Under the pieces are notes generated by a model. It searched no databases. It was given only the letters and a program-made list of their open reading frames with translations, and was not told the origin of the DNA. Both the position numbers and the translations under genes were made by a program. Of a DNA stretch of 64,000 nucleotides, positions 25,599-37,767 are shown piece after piece (the stretch's first letter is position 1; each line of letters opens with the position of its first letter). The DNA is from Rhinopomastus cyanomelas (Eukaryota > Chordata > Aves > Bucerotiformes > Rhinopomastidae). The stretch covers positions 992,001-1,056,000 of the forward strand of contig VXBP01003566.1 of assembly GCA_013400115.1 (NCBI GenBank), read 5' to 3'.

Positions 25599-27960
25599 TC
25601 CTCAGGGCTGAAGAGAGTGGACTAATCTGTACAGGTTTGGGTCTTGACAGAGCTGGTAAGACTTGAACAAGATTGTCTTGAGAAGCCCAGCAGAGCTTTG
25701 ATACAAATCCTGCTGAGACTGGCAGTGGGAATGAACCCATGGAAATGAAAGTGCTTTGGTATGTGCTGTAAATAGAGTTAGTCTCGCTTAGTCCTCGCTA
25801 GAGAACACCCTGCCCAGACAGCAGCAGCTCTCCAAGTGCTGACCACCTGAGGGGTTTAGATTTGGAGATCTGGGCCTTTTTGCATTTCTTTGGGCTGTGG
25901 GGTTTCTGTTTTGTCTTTTGTTGTGTGGGGCTTCTTCACTTCCCCAAATCCACATCGCAGCCCAAGGTAAAGCCAGACAGGGAGACTCTCCACGCGACTG
26001 TGAGAAATGAAGAAAGACCACGTCTCTTGCTGCGGCCAGAGCACAGAGCTGAAATGTTGATTTCCAGCAGTCAGCACCACTGGACTACCAAGGACTATCA
26101 AGAGAGATTGTACAGGTGTGTTTGGGGGAACCTGAATCAGAAGAGAGATGGTAGAGAGCAGTAGAAAAGAAAAGGACCATTAATCCACCAGTCAGAGGTC
26201 AGTTGCTTTGAACCACTACTGTAACCTATTGAAACAGCAATTCGAATGCAATTACTTAAAGGCAAGTATTAGTTACCAAACTTTTGGGGGTTTTTTAACA
26301 TGAGACAGCACTGATGTGATTATGGCAATAAATTATTGTGGGGTTAAAGAAAGAGAAGAATTGCATTGCATTTTGAGTGCTGTAAAACTTACAGTCAGCC
26401 TATGGTTTCACTACCAGTAAATAGCTCTTATTGTATTGCAGAATAACCCTTCTTTCTTTGGAGAAGGAAAGCAGGAATTAAAAAATATGGTTCATATATG
26501 AAAACAGAGTTTTAAAAAATATCTCATAAGGTCCTGTTGTTGCAGTGAAACAGCTGAAACCAAGAAAAGCTTAACAAGGACCCTGTTTCAGGACGCGATG
26601 AGTGGTGTGATGGAGCAGGCTGGATGACTGTACGTAACGCCAGAAGCAGCCAAATATGAACCAGGAGGTGGCAGGCCCTTGCCCATTGTAAGGCTTGGGG
26701 TACGTACATGGAATGAGCAGTCTCTTAAGCTGTTCCACCTTGGTGCTTAAGTCTGCCAAGACTTAGCACAGCCATCTTTTCCCACTTGGCAACGTGATGC
26801 TGTTTATCTTGCAGTTCAAGGTCTTGACTCCAAGATCTGCTGACCTGCTTCTCGCTTAAGGAGCCTTGTTTTGTCAATGGGAAGACATAAGCACCCAAAG
26901 GGATTGCCATCTCAGAAAACCTTCTAAAACATCTTTTTCTTGGATGAGTGATAATGGATGAGTCTGAGAGGATTTAGCTGGAGCATTACAGAGAGAACTG
27001 GCTCTTCACAGGGGTCAGGTGTTGAGATCATTGTGAAAAAGGCGGCAACATGTTTACTGGGCACTAGATCGTTTCAAGGGCCTACTGAAATACTGCTCAG
27101 TGCCTTAGAGATTGCCCAAGTGTCTGCAGGTGGGAGGTACCCCTGGCTTGCAACCCTCTGCTTGCATGGAATTTTCCTTGTGCAACTCTGCTGCAACTGT
27201 GAATTACTGCTGTGGGTCTTCTGGAGGCCTTGGATGTGACTCTTGCCCAACAAGAGCTTGGGTTTGATAAACCCTCAGGTCAGGTACCAGCCCTTTCCTG
27301 GAAAGGCTTAAGAGGGATATGTTGAGGACCTCATCTGTGGGAGGGATTGAGCCACTGCAGCGCAAAACTTGAGGAGCTCAGCTGTCTCAGCTGTGTGTGG
27401 CGTTCAGCTCCATGGTGAATCACAAGTTAAAGGTTTTACATGTAGCTGTGAACTAATATCCACACTCCTGTCATACGCAGTGGAGAGCTCATCAGTGCAG
27501 TCAGTGAAGTGCAGCACCTAAACTGGCTGACCTGGGATAGACAGCTGCTTTCTACCTGAAGAATTCTTGGGGCGCTGTTGATTGCATTCTGCATGTTGAA
27601 AAGCCTTTAATAGGGGTGTTAACCCCTTCTGTGCATCACTGCTTCCTTAGTTCCTTTGAAATATCCTGAATTTAAAACTCAGCTGTAGTAACTCATGCAG
27701 TAGGACTGAAAGTGTGAGTAGTCAGGCTGATGAGGTACTGGGATACCAACACTGGAATAAACTGTAGGTCTGTGGGAAGGTCTATTGGAAGAAGTTGTGT
27801 GCTGGCTTCTTACTTACAATGAACTGCATGACTTGTGCTTGACTGGATTACTGGGAGGAGCTGGATGCACGTCCTTAGCAAAGAAGATTATTTGGTCTTG
27901 CTTGAATGCTGTGGCAGATACGATTACCCATCTCTGCAATGTCTCCACTGTCACAGAAAA
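25599..27960. other. Unique sequence, nothing identified
   Basis: About 2.4 kb with short random-looking frames only. Confidence 0.45.
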
Positions 27961-28098
27961 TCACAGGAACATAGAATCATCAGAGATTGGAAGGGACCTC
28001 AAAAGATGAGCTAGTCCCCCTGCCACAGCAGGACCACCTAGACCAAGTCACACAGGAACACATCCAGGCGGGTCTTAAATGCCTCCAGAGAAGGAGGG
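27961..28098 (-). mobile_element. CR1: CR1 LINE 3' part of an interrupted copy, young family
   Basis: It contains ACATAGAATCATCAGAGATT, GGAAGGGACCTCAAAAGATG and CACACAGGAACACATCCAGG. The CR1 similarity stops at about 28098 and resumes at 28312 with a more 5' part of the element in the same orientation. Confidence 0.9.
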
Positions 28099-28311
28099 CG
28101 GTGATGCATTCCCTTCTAAGGTGCAACCTGTTGCTACTGCCATTTATCTTAGTGGATCTGCATATCCTCTAGAGTTAAATTACAGAGGGGAAGACTTCTA
28201 TAAGCAGTCATCTCTCTTTATGTGGATGAATACCCTGAAAAGGCTGCAAATGGCTAAATAATGTTTTGTTCCTGCAAAAGATCAATCACTGAATGATGAG
28301 AGACTGATTCA

Positions 28312-28404
28312 GTCTTCTCCAGGTCCCTCAGCCTTTCCTCATCAGGGAGATGCTCCACTCTCCTTCATCATCCTTGTGGCTCTGTGTTGGACTCTTTCAA
28401 GCAT
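28312..28404 (-). mobile_element. CR1: CR1 LINE upstream part of the interrupted copy
   Basis: It contains CAGCCTTTCCTCATCAGGGA, TGCTCCACTCTCCTTCATCA and TGTTGGACTCTTTCAAGCA. These are the complements of the segment around 6825-6900 in the long copy at 6447-7271. The 213-bp gap to the 3' part is close to the length expected in an intact element but is not similar to CR1. Confidence 0.85.
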
Positions 28405-30483
28405 CATGCAGGCACCACATTATACTGTCATGACATTGAAATGAAAAACTGGATAGAAAATGCTTTGTTTGAATAAGATGGCTGGCAGTTCTGAAAAGAA
28501 TTATTATTACCTGTTCTTCTGTATCGGCAAAGTGTCTGGATTGCTTTGTCACTTCTTTTCCCAAAGCTAAGGGATATAAATCTTGAATTTGGCAGATCCC
28601 GACAGCAATCAACTGTGATGGGCCTAAAAAAGAAAGGGAAAAAAGTCTCTTGAGAGCTTTTATTTGGGAAGTGTTATTAGACTGGCCCAGCCTGAGAAAA
28701 AGGTTTACCACTGGCCAAAAGCTTTTGGGAAGTGTGAAATAACAAGAAGCAACAGCTACCTCGCCGCCTGTCCTGTGTGGTCCATTGCACCACAGCAGCG
28801 TTAAGCAAAGTCCTTCTTCACCACGTTTTGCACTGAGGTGGAAGGTGAGGTGCTGTCATTAAAATGATTAAAGTGTGTGGAAGAGTGAAGAAAATATCAA
28901 AGTTTCTAATCAAATTGATATGATGGATGGTATTTTAGACTAGATAAATCTGAAAATAGTCTTTTGTATTGCCCTCCTAAATTGAAATTACTGAACGTTG
29001 CAAATGTTTGTGTTTTTCACTCTCTAATTTATTAAAATATTATTATATTTATTATAATATCACAATATTTATTAAAATATTACTGTTTAGTATAAGTTAC
29101 TGGTTTAAAACCACCTCAGTTCTTAAGATGCTGCAGATTCTTACATGCATTCTCTGTGATCACTTTTTTTTATCCAGTTAAAAACAAAACCCAGGAACCT
29201 CTCTCTTTTCCTTTTGCAGTAACAAACACAGAGAGAAGATGAAGCTGCTTGAAAACAGCTCCGCTGCTGAGAAAGAATTTAAATAAAAAGTGAAAGTATA
29301 GTAAAGGCTCTGTTGTTGTTGTTTGGTACTTATTTATATCCCTTGGAGGAACTTCAAAGTGCCCCTCCATCTCTTTGTGGTTTTTTGAAGAATAGATTCT
29401 TTCAGCCCTCAGGAAGAATATTTTTCCCTTGTTTTATTCAGTGCTTTGAAATCCAGGGCCCGAACCTTTAGTGTCTCCAGAGTATTGCACATCACAATGT
29501 TTTATGCAATGAGTCCAGTCCAGTTGACTTGAAGAGAGCCAGGGCTTTGTCTTTTCTTTTTAGCTTCCCATAACAGCTGAGATTCTTCTTAATGGATCTC
29601 GAAGGACCTTTTGTGTTTATATAGAGCTTTCATCAACCTCTGCAAGCATTTCCCACAGTGATCAATATTACCTCTCCAAATTCGGCTTCTGAGGAAAACA
29701 GAACTGTTGGTTGTAGGGTCTGGGGAGATGGAGGGTGAGGGGAGATGTTTGTTTTTGAAGAGGTACAGGTATGTGTTTACTAATATTCTGGGGGTTAGTG
29801 CACTGAATGGGTCATAGTTCTGATATTCATCATTTTTTACCATCCATGCCAGCAGGGGGAAAAGGTTTGCCAGTCTTCTCTGGCAGTGCTTCATCAAAAC
29901 TACAGTGTTTATCAAATACAGACACAATGAGCTCCAAATGTACTAATTATGCTATTTTTCATTCTGGTTCTTAGCTTGTAATAATTCTATGGCCAGACCA
30001 CTCCTGTGTATATCCAAACAATGTTCTCCTTTAATTTAGGGTTATAGGAAACAGAAATATGTCATTAAAGAATGACAGTGCCTCCCATAGTGTTAAGGGG
30101 ATGGTGTAGCTACAGTGAGGAGCTTCTTCATGTTATTTTTGTGTCAATGCAAAATAGTAGCCCTTGTGCCTAATGGCATCATGTACAGAGACTACATGCA
30201 GTGAGACACCCCAAGGATGATGTGAGTGGTGAAAGGTAAGCATCCAACGACTCCAGTAAAACAGATGGGGAGCTGATGGTTTCATTTCCAAACAGTTTGA
30301 TGTACTTACAGTCCTGTTGTATAGCTTTCTCTCCTCGGGAACCTCTTACACTTGAGTTAGATTTTACAATGAAAAATAAAACTATAGGTAAAATTAATAT
30401 CCTATTTGAGCCAAGTAGTTGATTTCAGTGTAGATGCAGATAAACACACAGTAGCACTGCTGTTCGGTAGATGAATGAAGACA
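28405..30483. other. Unique AT-rich sequence
   Basis: No gene was recognised. A 16-bp word ATTTATTAAAATATTA is repeated exactly at 29027 and 29067 in an AT-rich stretch. The segment around 29620-29710 faintly resembles an ancient SINE but is too diverged to call. Confidence 0.4.
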
Positions 30484-30599
30484 TGTGGTCCCTTCTAACC
30501 CAGACTGACTGTGTGACTTGGTGTAGGTGATCCTGCTGTGGCAGGGTGATTGAACTAGACGATCTTTCAAGGTCCCTTCCAATCCCTGATGATTCTATG
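30484..30599 (+). mobile_element. CR1: Composite of two CR1 3' ends
   Basis: The first part (TGTGGTCCCTTCTAACCCAG ... GACTGACTGTGTG) is the 3' end of an older CR1. It runs directly into the young family (ACTTGGTGTAGGTGATCCTG ... GATGATTCTATG) from about 30513. The same arrangement occurs at 40402-40598 and, inverted, at 60679-60834. Confidence 0.85.
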
Positions 30600-31130
30600 T
30601 GCAATTTAGATCCTTGTATTAAGCTATGAGTTTATATAATATCAAAATGGCACCAATTTATACTAGGACACTTCTATTGCAGTGGTGCAGTGCAGAATTT
30701 TTATTTCCTTGGCTCCTGACAACTCTGACACAGATTCTGAAATAGATTCTTAACTGATAAAACCTGAGGTGATTGCTTTGAGTTCCAGTGGTTAGGGACA
30801 TGGGCTAATGCATGGCAGGGCACTGCATTGGTCCCCTGCTGCAGAGAAAGCCCTTTTACACTGTAAAGAAGACCTGGTAAATGTATAAAGCAAGGTCAGT
30901 GTTCCAGGCTGGGAAGGATTCAAACATTATTTTCTTTCCAATAGTGTCCAATTCTAATTAATTTTATTAAGAGTTCAGTGGTCTCTAGGGAAGAGGCACT
31001 CTACAGTGAGCAGTACTTTTGATTTCAGTATTCCAGTCCAGCATTTTCCATGTATTTAAGAAATACTGGGGAATAAAATGATGGGCGTTTGATATGAAAA
31101 TAGATGTCCTGTGAAAAAGTCTGTCACGAA
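30600..31130. other. Unique sequence, nothing identified
   Basis: No repeat or exon was recognised. Confidence 0.45.
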
Positions 31131-32480
31131 CCAGCTGTACAAAACCTACAGTGTTTTTTTTTCTATTATAAACTGCTGTTCAGAGAGCTGGTCTGGCACT
31201 TTTAATCCTCCTGTCATTAGCGATTAGATTTCATTCTGGCAGCTTTTTGGACTAAAACTGAAACCATCTGACAAGCTCCATAAAGACATGACTTTTGGCT
31301 AAAGGAACTTTTTTTGCAATTAAAACACTTCATTCTGCAATTGCCATCAGGGGCCAACTACGGCAGCTCTAGTTCATTTTTCTGTCTGACTGACTTTTTT
31401 TTAAGCATTCAGAGCAAAAGATAAATTATTCTGGCAACAGTTCTTCATCTGTTTAAGAAGGCATCTATTTCTTTGGAAGAAGAGTATTTCAGTGGAAATA
31501 AAAATGGCTCCAGCGTGCAGCTCCGGTGTATAATTAGGGTAAACTCCATGGCTCTAGTGGTGACTCAGCTACCTGTCCTGTAAGAGTGACTCCCAAATTA
31601 GGAGGTATGTTCCTGGTTATGAAGAGTGAGCTCATGTGCAAATCAACTTAATCCAGTGTTTACATATTGGGTTAAAACAGACCATGTGTCAGTCTATAGT
31701 GGAGCTGTAATGGCCAAACCTCACTGGTTCTCAGAACTTGATGCTCTTCTTAGATGGACAGATGTTTTAGACTTGACACCTCCTGCTCCCATCCTCTTTG
31801 TCTCATGTTCTGACAGCCTGAGGAGCTTCTTACGTTGTGTTTTGTCCAGTGCCTGCTGCTGTGAGATGAAGATCTCCGACAGGCTTGTTTGGGTGATTCA
31901 GGGACTAGGTCATTCTAATAAGAAATGCAGAGTGTGGAGCAGTGTTGCCTCAGCTGTGCTGCAGACTCAGCTCGCTCCGTTCTGCGAAAGTCCCTCTTGG
32001 CCAACATTTAACACTGTGGCTGGCACAGCAGAAATTACTCTGAAGCCTTGTTCACCCGCGTTTACTCCATAGGAACAGCTGGACTCCTCTTTTGTGCTGC
32101 TAATAAAAATTCTCCACGCTTAAATTGATCTTGCTCTCAGAAATGATTTAAATGCTCCATAATAAAGTGCCATTTGAAACACAGGGGGGTTTTAAATCTG
32201 CATTTATAGAGAGAGCGTGTGTAATAATGCACAGAATACCCAAAGGGAAATTTACAGTGACAGAGTTACAAGCACTTCTAGGGTCTTTCATGATTTATGA
32301 TGTCAGTAAGACTCAGCTGTAATTATCCACATCTTCAGAGCTTTCGATTTTTTTATTTACTTTGTCATATATGAATTTCGTTACAACTAAAAATTAACAA
32401 GAGTTGGCTACAGTCGAGAGGGCTGAACTTTAACATCTAGATAAAAGGTAGTAAATGCTTCATGCAAAGATTAACATTCT
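31131..32480. promoter_or_regulatory. Candidate conserved non-coding block
   Basis: No repeats over 1.35 kb. Homeodomain-type words cluster at 31203-31227 (TAATCC, then ATTAGCGATTAG). An exact TGACTCAGC (AP-1/MAF-like) lies at 31561-31569. 32090-32420 is rich in ATAAA and TTTAA words without being a simple repeat. A 148-codon open frame at 31626-32072 has no recognisable protein features. Function and conservation are inference. Confidence 0.25.
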
Positions 32481-33335
32481 GCCTCAGTACTTCAGGTTGT
32501 TTCTTATCCCTTGAAATGGAGGGAGGAAGGGGTGAAAAGTGAAGTTCTGAAGTGGGACCATCCCCCTCAGCTGCAGCATTAGTTCCCTTTGGTTCCATCC
32601 TCCGCCATTCTTCACGTCACCTTCATACTGCAGTGCAGATCTGTGAACTCCTTAATGGGCCACTCAGAAACTTGCTAAGGGCAAGTAGCTGTTGAAAAAT
32701 GGCTGCAAAGTTGGACCATGAATCCTGAGGGCAGGGCAGCATGAGACCAGTTATGGGGAGACACCCTGAAGTGTGAAATATTCTCCGTTATGAGTTTGGG
32801 ACATTGGTCCTCTCTTGTCTAAGACAGCAGTGGAAAGCAGTTTCCACCGTGTGACCTTAGGGACTCTGTGGAAAGGAACCTCCTCTTGAAGTGGAATGCA
32901 CAGCTACTCATGGAGACCTTCGAGCCTAGAGCATCAGTAAAATAGCATTGTCTTCTGCAATGCTATTTTAACTGCAGCCTTTTGCCCTGAAGTCCACTTA
33001 CTTAGAGTAAGAACTGCTTTTTTTTTTCTATTTTTACAATGATTTTTCATTTCTAATCTTTCTTGTTTCTTCTTCAACTATGTGTACGTGACCCATTTCT
33101 GTTGATGGAATATGCTTATGGCCTCAATCAATAAAGCCCTGAAGTGGCTCAAGGATGTTAAATAGCCTTTTTCTAATCTCAGCTGGACTGAGGTATGTGC
33201 TTCTGGGCTTTGTTAGAATCAGCTGTGAAACAGGCATCAAGCTGCAGATTTTGGAGCAAGAGCAAAACCATAGCCAGGTCCAATCAGATTTCAAAGCTGT
33301 ATTCTGTAGTCAAGGGATAGCAGAAGTTGTAGTCA
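32481..33335. other. Unique sequence containing a long hairpin
   Basis: No gene or repeat family was recognised apart from the inverted repeat at 32938-32970. Confidence 0.45.
32938..32970. repeat. Perfect 13-bp inverted repeat (hairpin)
   Basis: TAAAATAGCATTG at 32938-32950 is exactly complementary to CAATGCTATTTTA at 32958-32970, with a 7-nt TCTTCTG loop. It lies in unique sequence. Confidence 0.95.
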
Positions 33336-33636
33336 GATGGGGGTCGGGGTCAGGCTCTTCTCCCAGGCAACTAGTGCCAGGATGAGAGGGCAGGGCCTGA
33401 AGCTGCCAGGGGAGGGTTAGATTAGATGTCAGGAAGCCCTTCCTCACAGAAAGGGTGATCAGACACTGGAACGGACTGCCCTGGGCGGTGGTGGAGTCCC
33501 TGTCCCTGGAGGTGTTTAAGGACAGACTGGATGTGGCTCTTAGTGCCCTGGTCTGGCTAACGTGGTGATGTTAGGTCATGGGCTGGGCTGGATGAGCTCA
33601 GAGGTCTTTTGCAGCCTCAATAATTCTGTGATTCTG
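33336..33636 (+). mobile_element. CR1: CR1 LINE 3' fragment
   Basis: It runs from GGGGTCAGGCTCTTCTCCCA through CTGCCAGGGGAGGGTTAGAT and GGAGGTGTTTAAGGACAGAC to GGGCTGGATGAGCTCAGAGG, with an AATTCTGTGATTCTGA tail. Confidence 0.93.
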
Positions 33637-33675
33637 ACAGGGATTAGTTTGTGTGTTTGCTGGAACATGCAAACA

Positions 33676-33731
33676 TGAGCTTGGAGGTCTTTTCCAGCCT
33701 CAATGATTTTGTGATTCAGTGATTCTGTGAT
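33676..33731 (+). mobile_element. CR1: Second CR1 3' stub just downstream of another
   Basis: It contains ATGAGCTTGGAGGTCTTTTC, CAGCCTCAATGATTTTGTG and a GATTCAGTGATTCTGTGA tail, only 40 bp after the tail of the preceding copy and in the same orientation. Confidence 0.8.
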
Positions 33732-34508
33732 CTCCAAGGACACAAAACTACTCATTCAACCATAACTACATTATCCCTATTACAAGAGCATACTACTCCT
33801 GGGAGCTCTAGAGACAAGTAAAATCACGAGAGAGGTCTGTGGCTAATGAGAAGAAAAACATGGAAAAGGCATTTTTCTATCCACATCTGCCTGGTTTTTC
33901 TTTTTTGTCATCTTCTCTTCCCCCACAAGCCTTCCTTCTACTTGTCAGCAGTCCAAACACTGGTATCACCAGGAGTGAAAAGCTTCCTCACAACCCCTCA
34001 TGCTGACTTTGCTGTTTATTCCTTTTGTTCCACTTTGATGATCCAGCTCAATAAAAGCCACCACAGAAGATGCAGCCATATTAAAGTGGTTCTGATTATT
34101 TTGGAGCTCCTTGGGTATGATAAACACTTCAATTTTGCCTTCAAGTTTTCTTTTAAAATAATTTGGTGTAGAATCTGAAAGTTCTTTTTCCTAGAATTTG
34201 TTCTCCTGAACTCTGTTGGATAAAGTGTGGATGAAGATCAGGTCACTGTGACAGTGTAGTCCCAAGAGATGTATTGCTCTCTCTGGTGGGATGCAGAACT
34301 GGAGACAAGGAAAACATAAATGATTTGAGGTTTGGAGGGTTTGGTGTGCTGGCCAACTAAAGAAAAAGAAATAAATATCTTGAACTGACCTAGAAAATTA
34401 TGTGCATTTTTAGAATTGTTGGCAAAAGAGAGAGACTTGAGTTGGCATCAATGCCTTACACAGTGGATTATGGTTCCTCATCAGGGAACTGAGAGAAATT
34501 AAGTTCAT

Positions 34509-34700
34509 GTCACAGAATCACAGAATCACAGAATAGTTTGTGTTGCAAGGAACCTTAAAGATCATCTAGGTCCAACCTCCCTGCCATGGGCAGGGACCCC
34601 ACCGCCTAGACCAGGTTGCCCAGAGCCCCCTCCAACCTGGCCTGGAACACTTCCAGGGATGGAGCAGTCACAGCTTCCCTGGGCAGCCTCACTTGGAACA
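34509..34700 (-). mobile_element. CR1: CR1 LINE 3' fragment
   Basis: It starts TCACAGAATCACAGAATCAC, then AAGATCATCTAGGTCCAACC, AGACCAGGTTGCCCAGAGCC and AACACTTCCAGGGATGGAGC. The right boundary is soft. Confidence 0.88.
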
Positions 34701-35390
34701 GACATTCTTTCTTGAGGACCATTACACTGAATTCCAGTCTGCCTTTCCTTGCCTTGTCTGCCTGAAGCTCCACCACAGTCCACCAGGACTTACACGTCTG
34801 AATTACAAAGCAACAGACTGAGAAAGCAGATACCCTGGCTGTGACTCTCAGAACAGAGTGAGGGGAAGATACTGTTTTCATCCACATTCTGGTGTGCACC
34901 GTCGTAGAATCTCTGTGTCTCTACCTAGAAATTACAGATAGCCTATTCTGGTTTTGTGGCCAGTGCCAGAGTGCTCTTAAAATCCACTTATGTTAGCTGA
35001 AGCACTGGAAAACTAGTAAAATAACATGTTATCACTTCCAAACCCAGTTATTTTCTTCCTTATTTTTATCCACCTTCCAAACACAACTAAGATTAAGAAG
35101 ATTAAGTGGTTTTGAGTAGACTTTTTAAATAAGAGCTTTTTCTTCTTTTTTTTCCACTCTTCAACCCTCCATCTGTCCCAAAGAAGAAACCTATTTGGCC
35201 ATCCTGAAAACACTAAAGATCTGCTCCTCGGTGTTTCCTGCTGGCTTCATTGTGCCCAGAGCTGTGAGATGATGGAAGCACTACCAGAACTTCAAATGTG
35301 AGAAATTCTGCCTTAACTCTTGACCCATCAAAATTTTCAGTATTCAGTTAAATACTACAGAACTTGTCTCATTAAATATGAAGTCTCGTA

Positions 35391-36014
35391 ATCATAGAAT
35401 AGTTTCAGCTAAAGGAGACCTTCAAGATCATGTAGTCCAACCTTTTCCTGGCCCTATCAACACCACTAAACCTTCTAAACCTTGTACTCAAATGCAACAT
35501 CTGTCCTTCCTTTAAACACCTTCAGGGCTGGTGGCTCAACCCCCTCCCTGAGCAGGACATTCTGATGCCTGACAACCCTTTCAGTAAAGAAATTCCTCTT
35601 GACATCCAACCTGAACCTCCCCTGATGCAGCTTAATGCCATTTCCCCTCATCCTGTCACTGGCCACTAGGGAGAACAGACCAAGTCCCACCTCCCTACAG
35701 CCTTCTTTCTAGTAGCTGTAGAGATGAATAAGGTCTCCTGTCAACCTCCTCTTCTCTTGGTTAAACAGCCCCAGATCCCTCAACTGTTCCTCACATGACA
35801 CAGGTTCCAAATCCTTTATTAGCTTGCTAGCCACCTCTGTACCCTCTCCATCCATTCAATGTCCCTCTTGCAGTGATGGGCCCAACACTGGACATAGGAA
35901 TTGGGGTGTGGCCTCACCAAAGCTGAGCAGAGAGGAATGATCACCTCCCTGCTTCTGCTGGCAACACTATTCCTGACACCCACCAGGGTGCTACTGGCCT
36001 TCGTGGCCACCTGG
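35391..36014 (-). mobile_element. CR1: Long CR1 LINE fragment with ORF2 remnant
   Basis: A minus-strand copy of about 620 bp starting TAATCATAGAATAGTTTCAG. The frame at 35819-36010 encodes degraded reverse-transcriptase C-terminal sequence with SVASRSREVIIPLCSALVRP, and a downstream frame at 35475-35690 continues it. Substitutions and frame breaks show it is inactive. The element ends where TGGCCTTCGTGGCCACCTGG gives way to unique sequence. Confidence 0.93.
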
Positions 36015-36236
36015 ACTTATTTCCACTTTATTTTCTTTCTCTCTCAAAGGAAACAACTGGACTCAGAAGGAAAACCTGGCTGTCCTTGAGTTGACAAGAT
36101 CTTATTCCCAACTTTCATCTGCAAATGATTTCTGCCAATTCAAAGAAAACCATGGAAGCCCACACATGCAAAGCGCAAGGTTCTTCCATAACCTCTACAC
36201 TGGTGCTCAGTGGTAGCTGCAATAAAGCTACCCAGC

Positions 36237-36984
36237 TGTCATGGTTTGAGATTTTTGGTGATGTTTGGTTGGCAAACTGCAAGCCAAACTGCAAGCCAAA
36301 CTGCAACTGATGCCTCTGTAAAGAAAATAAATGGTTTGGAAAACAGAAGGGGTTAGTAGTTTCAGTTTTGGGTTTCTAGCTCCTTCTTTTTCCCCTTCGT
36401 CTTCTTTGTGTTTTTGGAGGAAGAGCACGTGTCACTGAGTGCTGAACGTGGCAGCCACCTTGCATTGGGAACAGGGTGAGTACAGAGAGCGTGGTACCTC
36501 GAGGACCAGCAGAAGAAAGGTTTTCTCTAGATGCCATGGTTTGCTGAACTGGAGACAGTTCTCCCCTTGTTCATAGCCATGGGAATCAACATTTTGGAAA
36601 CGGAGGACTGTTGTGGAAGCACATGGAACAGGAATTGAACTTTGGATTCCCTGCTGACGCTGAGGGACATGTGCATGGACTTGATGGACACCAAGCTTCC
36701 ACAAGGAGCAGGAATGGCTGGAAGTCTCTTCCCTTTGAGGACATTGCGGTTTGGCCCAGTTCCGTAAGAACATGTGATTAATCGCCGCATGTCTTTGTGT
36801 GGTTTTTTTTCATGTGGGGTGAATTAAATGTCTTCTTTTTCCCCAAATCAAGTTAGTTTTGGTTTTGCCTGCAATTTATAAGTGATCTCTGAACCCTCCT
36901 TGCCTTGTTTTGTTTTTCTTTCAGCCCATTAGCACATTAACCAAATTGTTTGGTTGATTTTGTCTTGGGTTTTAAACCATGACA
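36237..36984 (+). mobile_element. Solo LTR of an avian endogenous retrovirus
   Basis: The segment opens TGTCATGGTTT and closes AAACCATGACA, an exact 11-bp inverted terminal match bounded by the canonical TG ... CA. The internal stretch near 36857-36900 (TTTTGCCTGCAATTTATAAG, TGATCTCTGAACCCTCC) resembles the 3' part of ERVL-like LTRs known from birds. AATAAA at about 36327 and ATTAAA at about 36825 are possible poly(A) signals. No gag, pol or env-like sequence flanks it, so it is a solo LTR. The flanking pentamers (CCAGC, ACGGC) are not identical, so a target-site duplication is not demonstrated. Strand is inferred from these signals. Confidence 0.75.
36273..36307. repeat. Three-copy 12-bp tandem repeat inside the LTR
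   Basis: The unit CAAACTGCAAGC is present twice exactly and a third time as CAAACTGCAAC, starting 36 bp after the LTR 5' end. Confidence 0.95.
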
Positions 36985-37767
36985 ACGGCACTTCCCCTGT
37001 TGGCACAGAGCACCAAGCCTGTTTCTCCTCAGCAGAAGACTATATGACAAGTCTGCAGGCTGTGTACGTTGTCAGCGGATGGATATATCCTGATCTACAC
37101 CATCACAAGAGCTGGGTTCCGATCTTCTGCCAGTGTCCTCTCTGCTCTCCATTGGTTTGTTTAGCATCCACTGAACATGTAATACTCTAAGAAAGAATTA
37201 GTTTCTTTCAAAATGCCACCAGGCCTTTCAAAATGCTCCCAGGACTCTACAGAAGTGTCCTCTGTACTTCCTTGCAGCTCCAATATCTCTTGGGCAGGCT
37301 TAGTGTGAGCTGTTACTGAGAGGGCAATGGCAGAGTGCTACTGGGTGAGTTGTTCCAATCTGTGCTGGAGGAACTAATTTAGACAGGAAGGAGAAGGCAA
37401 GTAATAGATGATTTAAAGCTGATGGTAAAAGATAGAGTCTCTCAGATGTCTTCAGCGCTGTACGTCATCCTGACTTCTCCTGAGACAGTATAAATTTATT
37501 ATTTGCTTCCTCCAAATCCTCTAGAAACCATTGCCTTACATGAAATGCAAAGCCACTAAATTCTTTCCTAATGACAGTCATTCAAAATGGACAGTTCAGA
37601 AGAGTTATAGTTAGCCTTGTGCCAGGGACTTTTTAGAGGGAAACCTGACCTAACAGTACCTTTGTTAAGTGCACCTTTCAATCAGCATAACAAGCACTGC
37701 CTTTGTCCAAGGGGAGAGAAGTAGTGATTTTCTACTCTCTTCTTGCCTAATGATGTCCGTACTGGCC
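36985..37767. other. Unique sequence, nothing identified
   Basis: No repeat or convincing exon was recognised. Confidence 0.45.

Noticed and set aside
29620..29710. Faint similarity to an ancient SINE core
   Set aside because: Only scattered words agree and the order is ambiguous. It is below what can be supported by eye.
31626..32072. 148-codon open frame on the + strand
   Set aside because: No splice borders, domain or codon bias support it. I treated it as chance within a candidate non-coding block.
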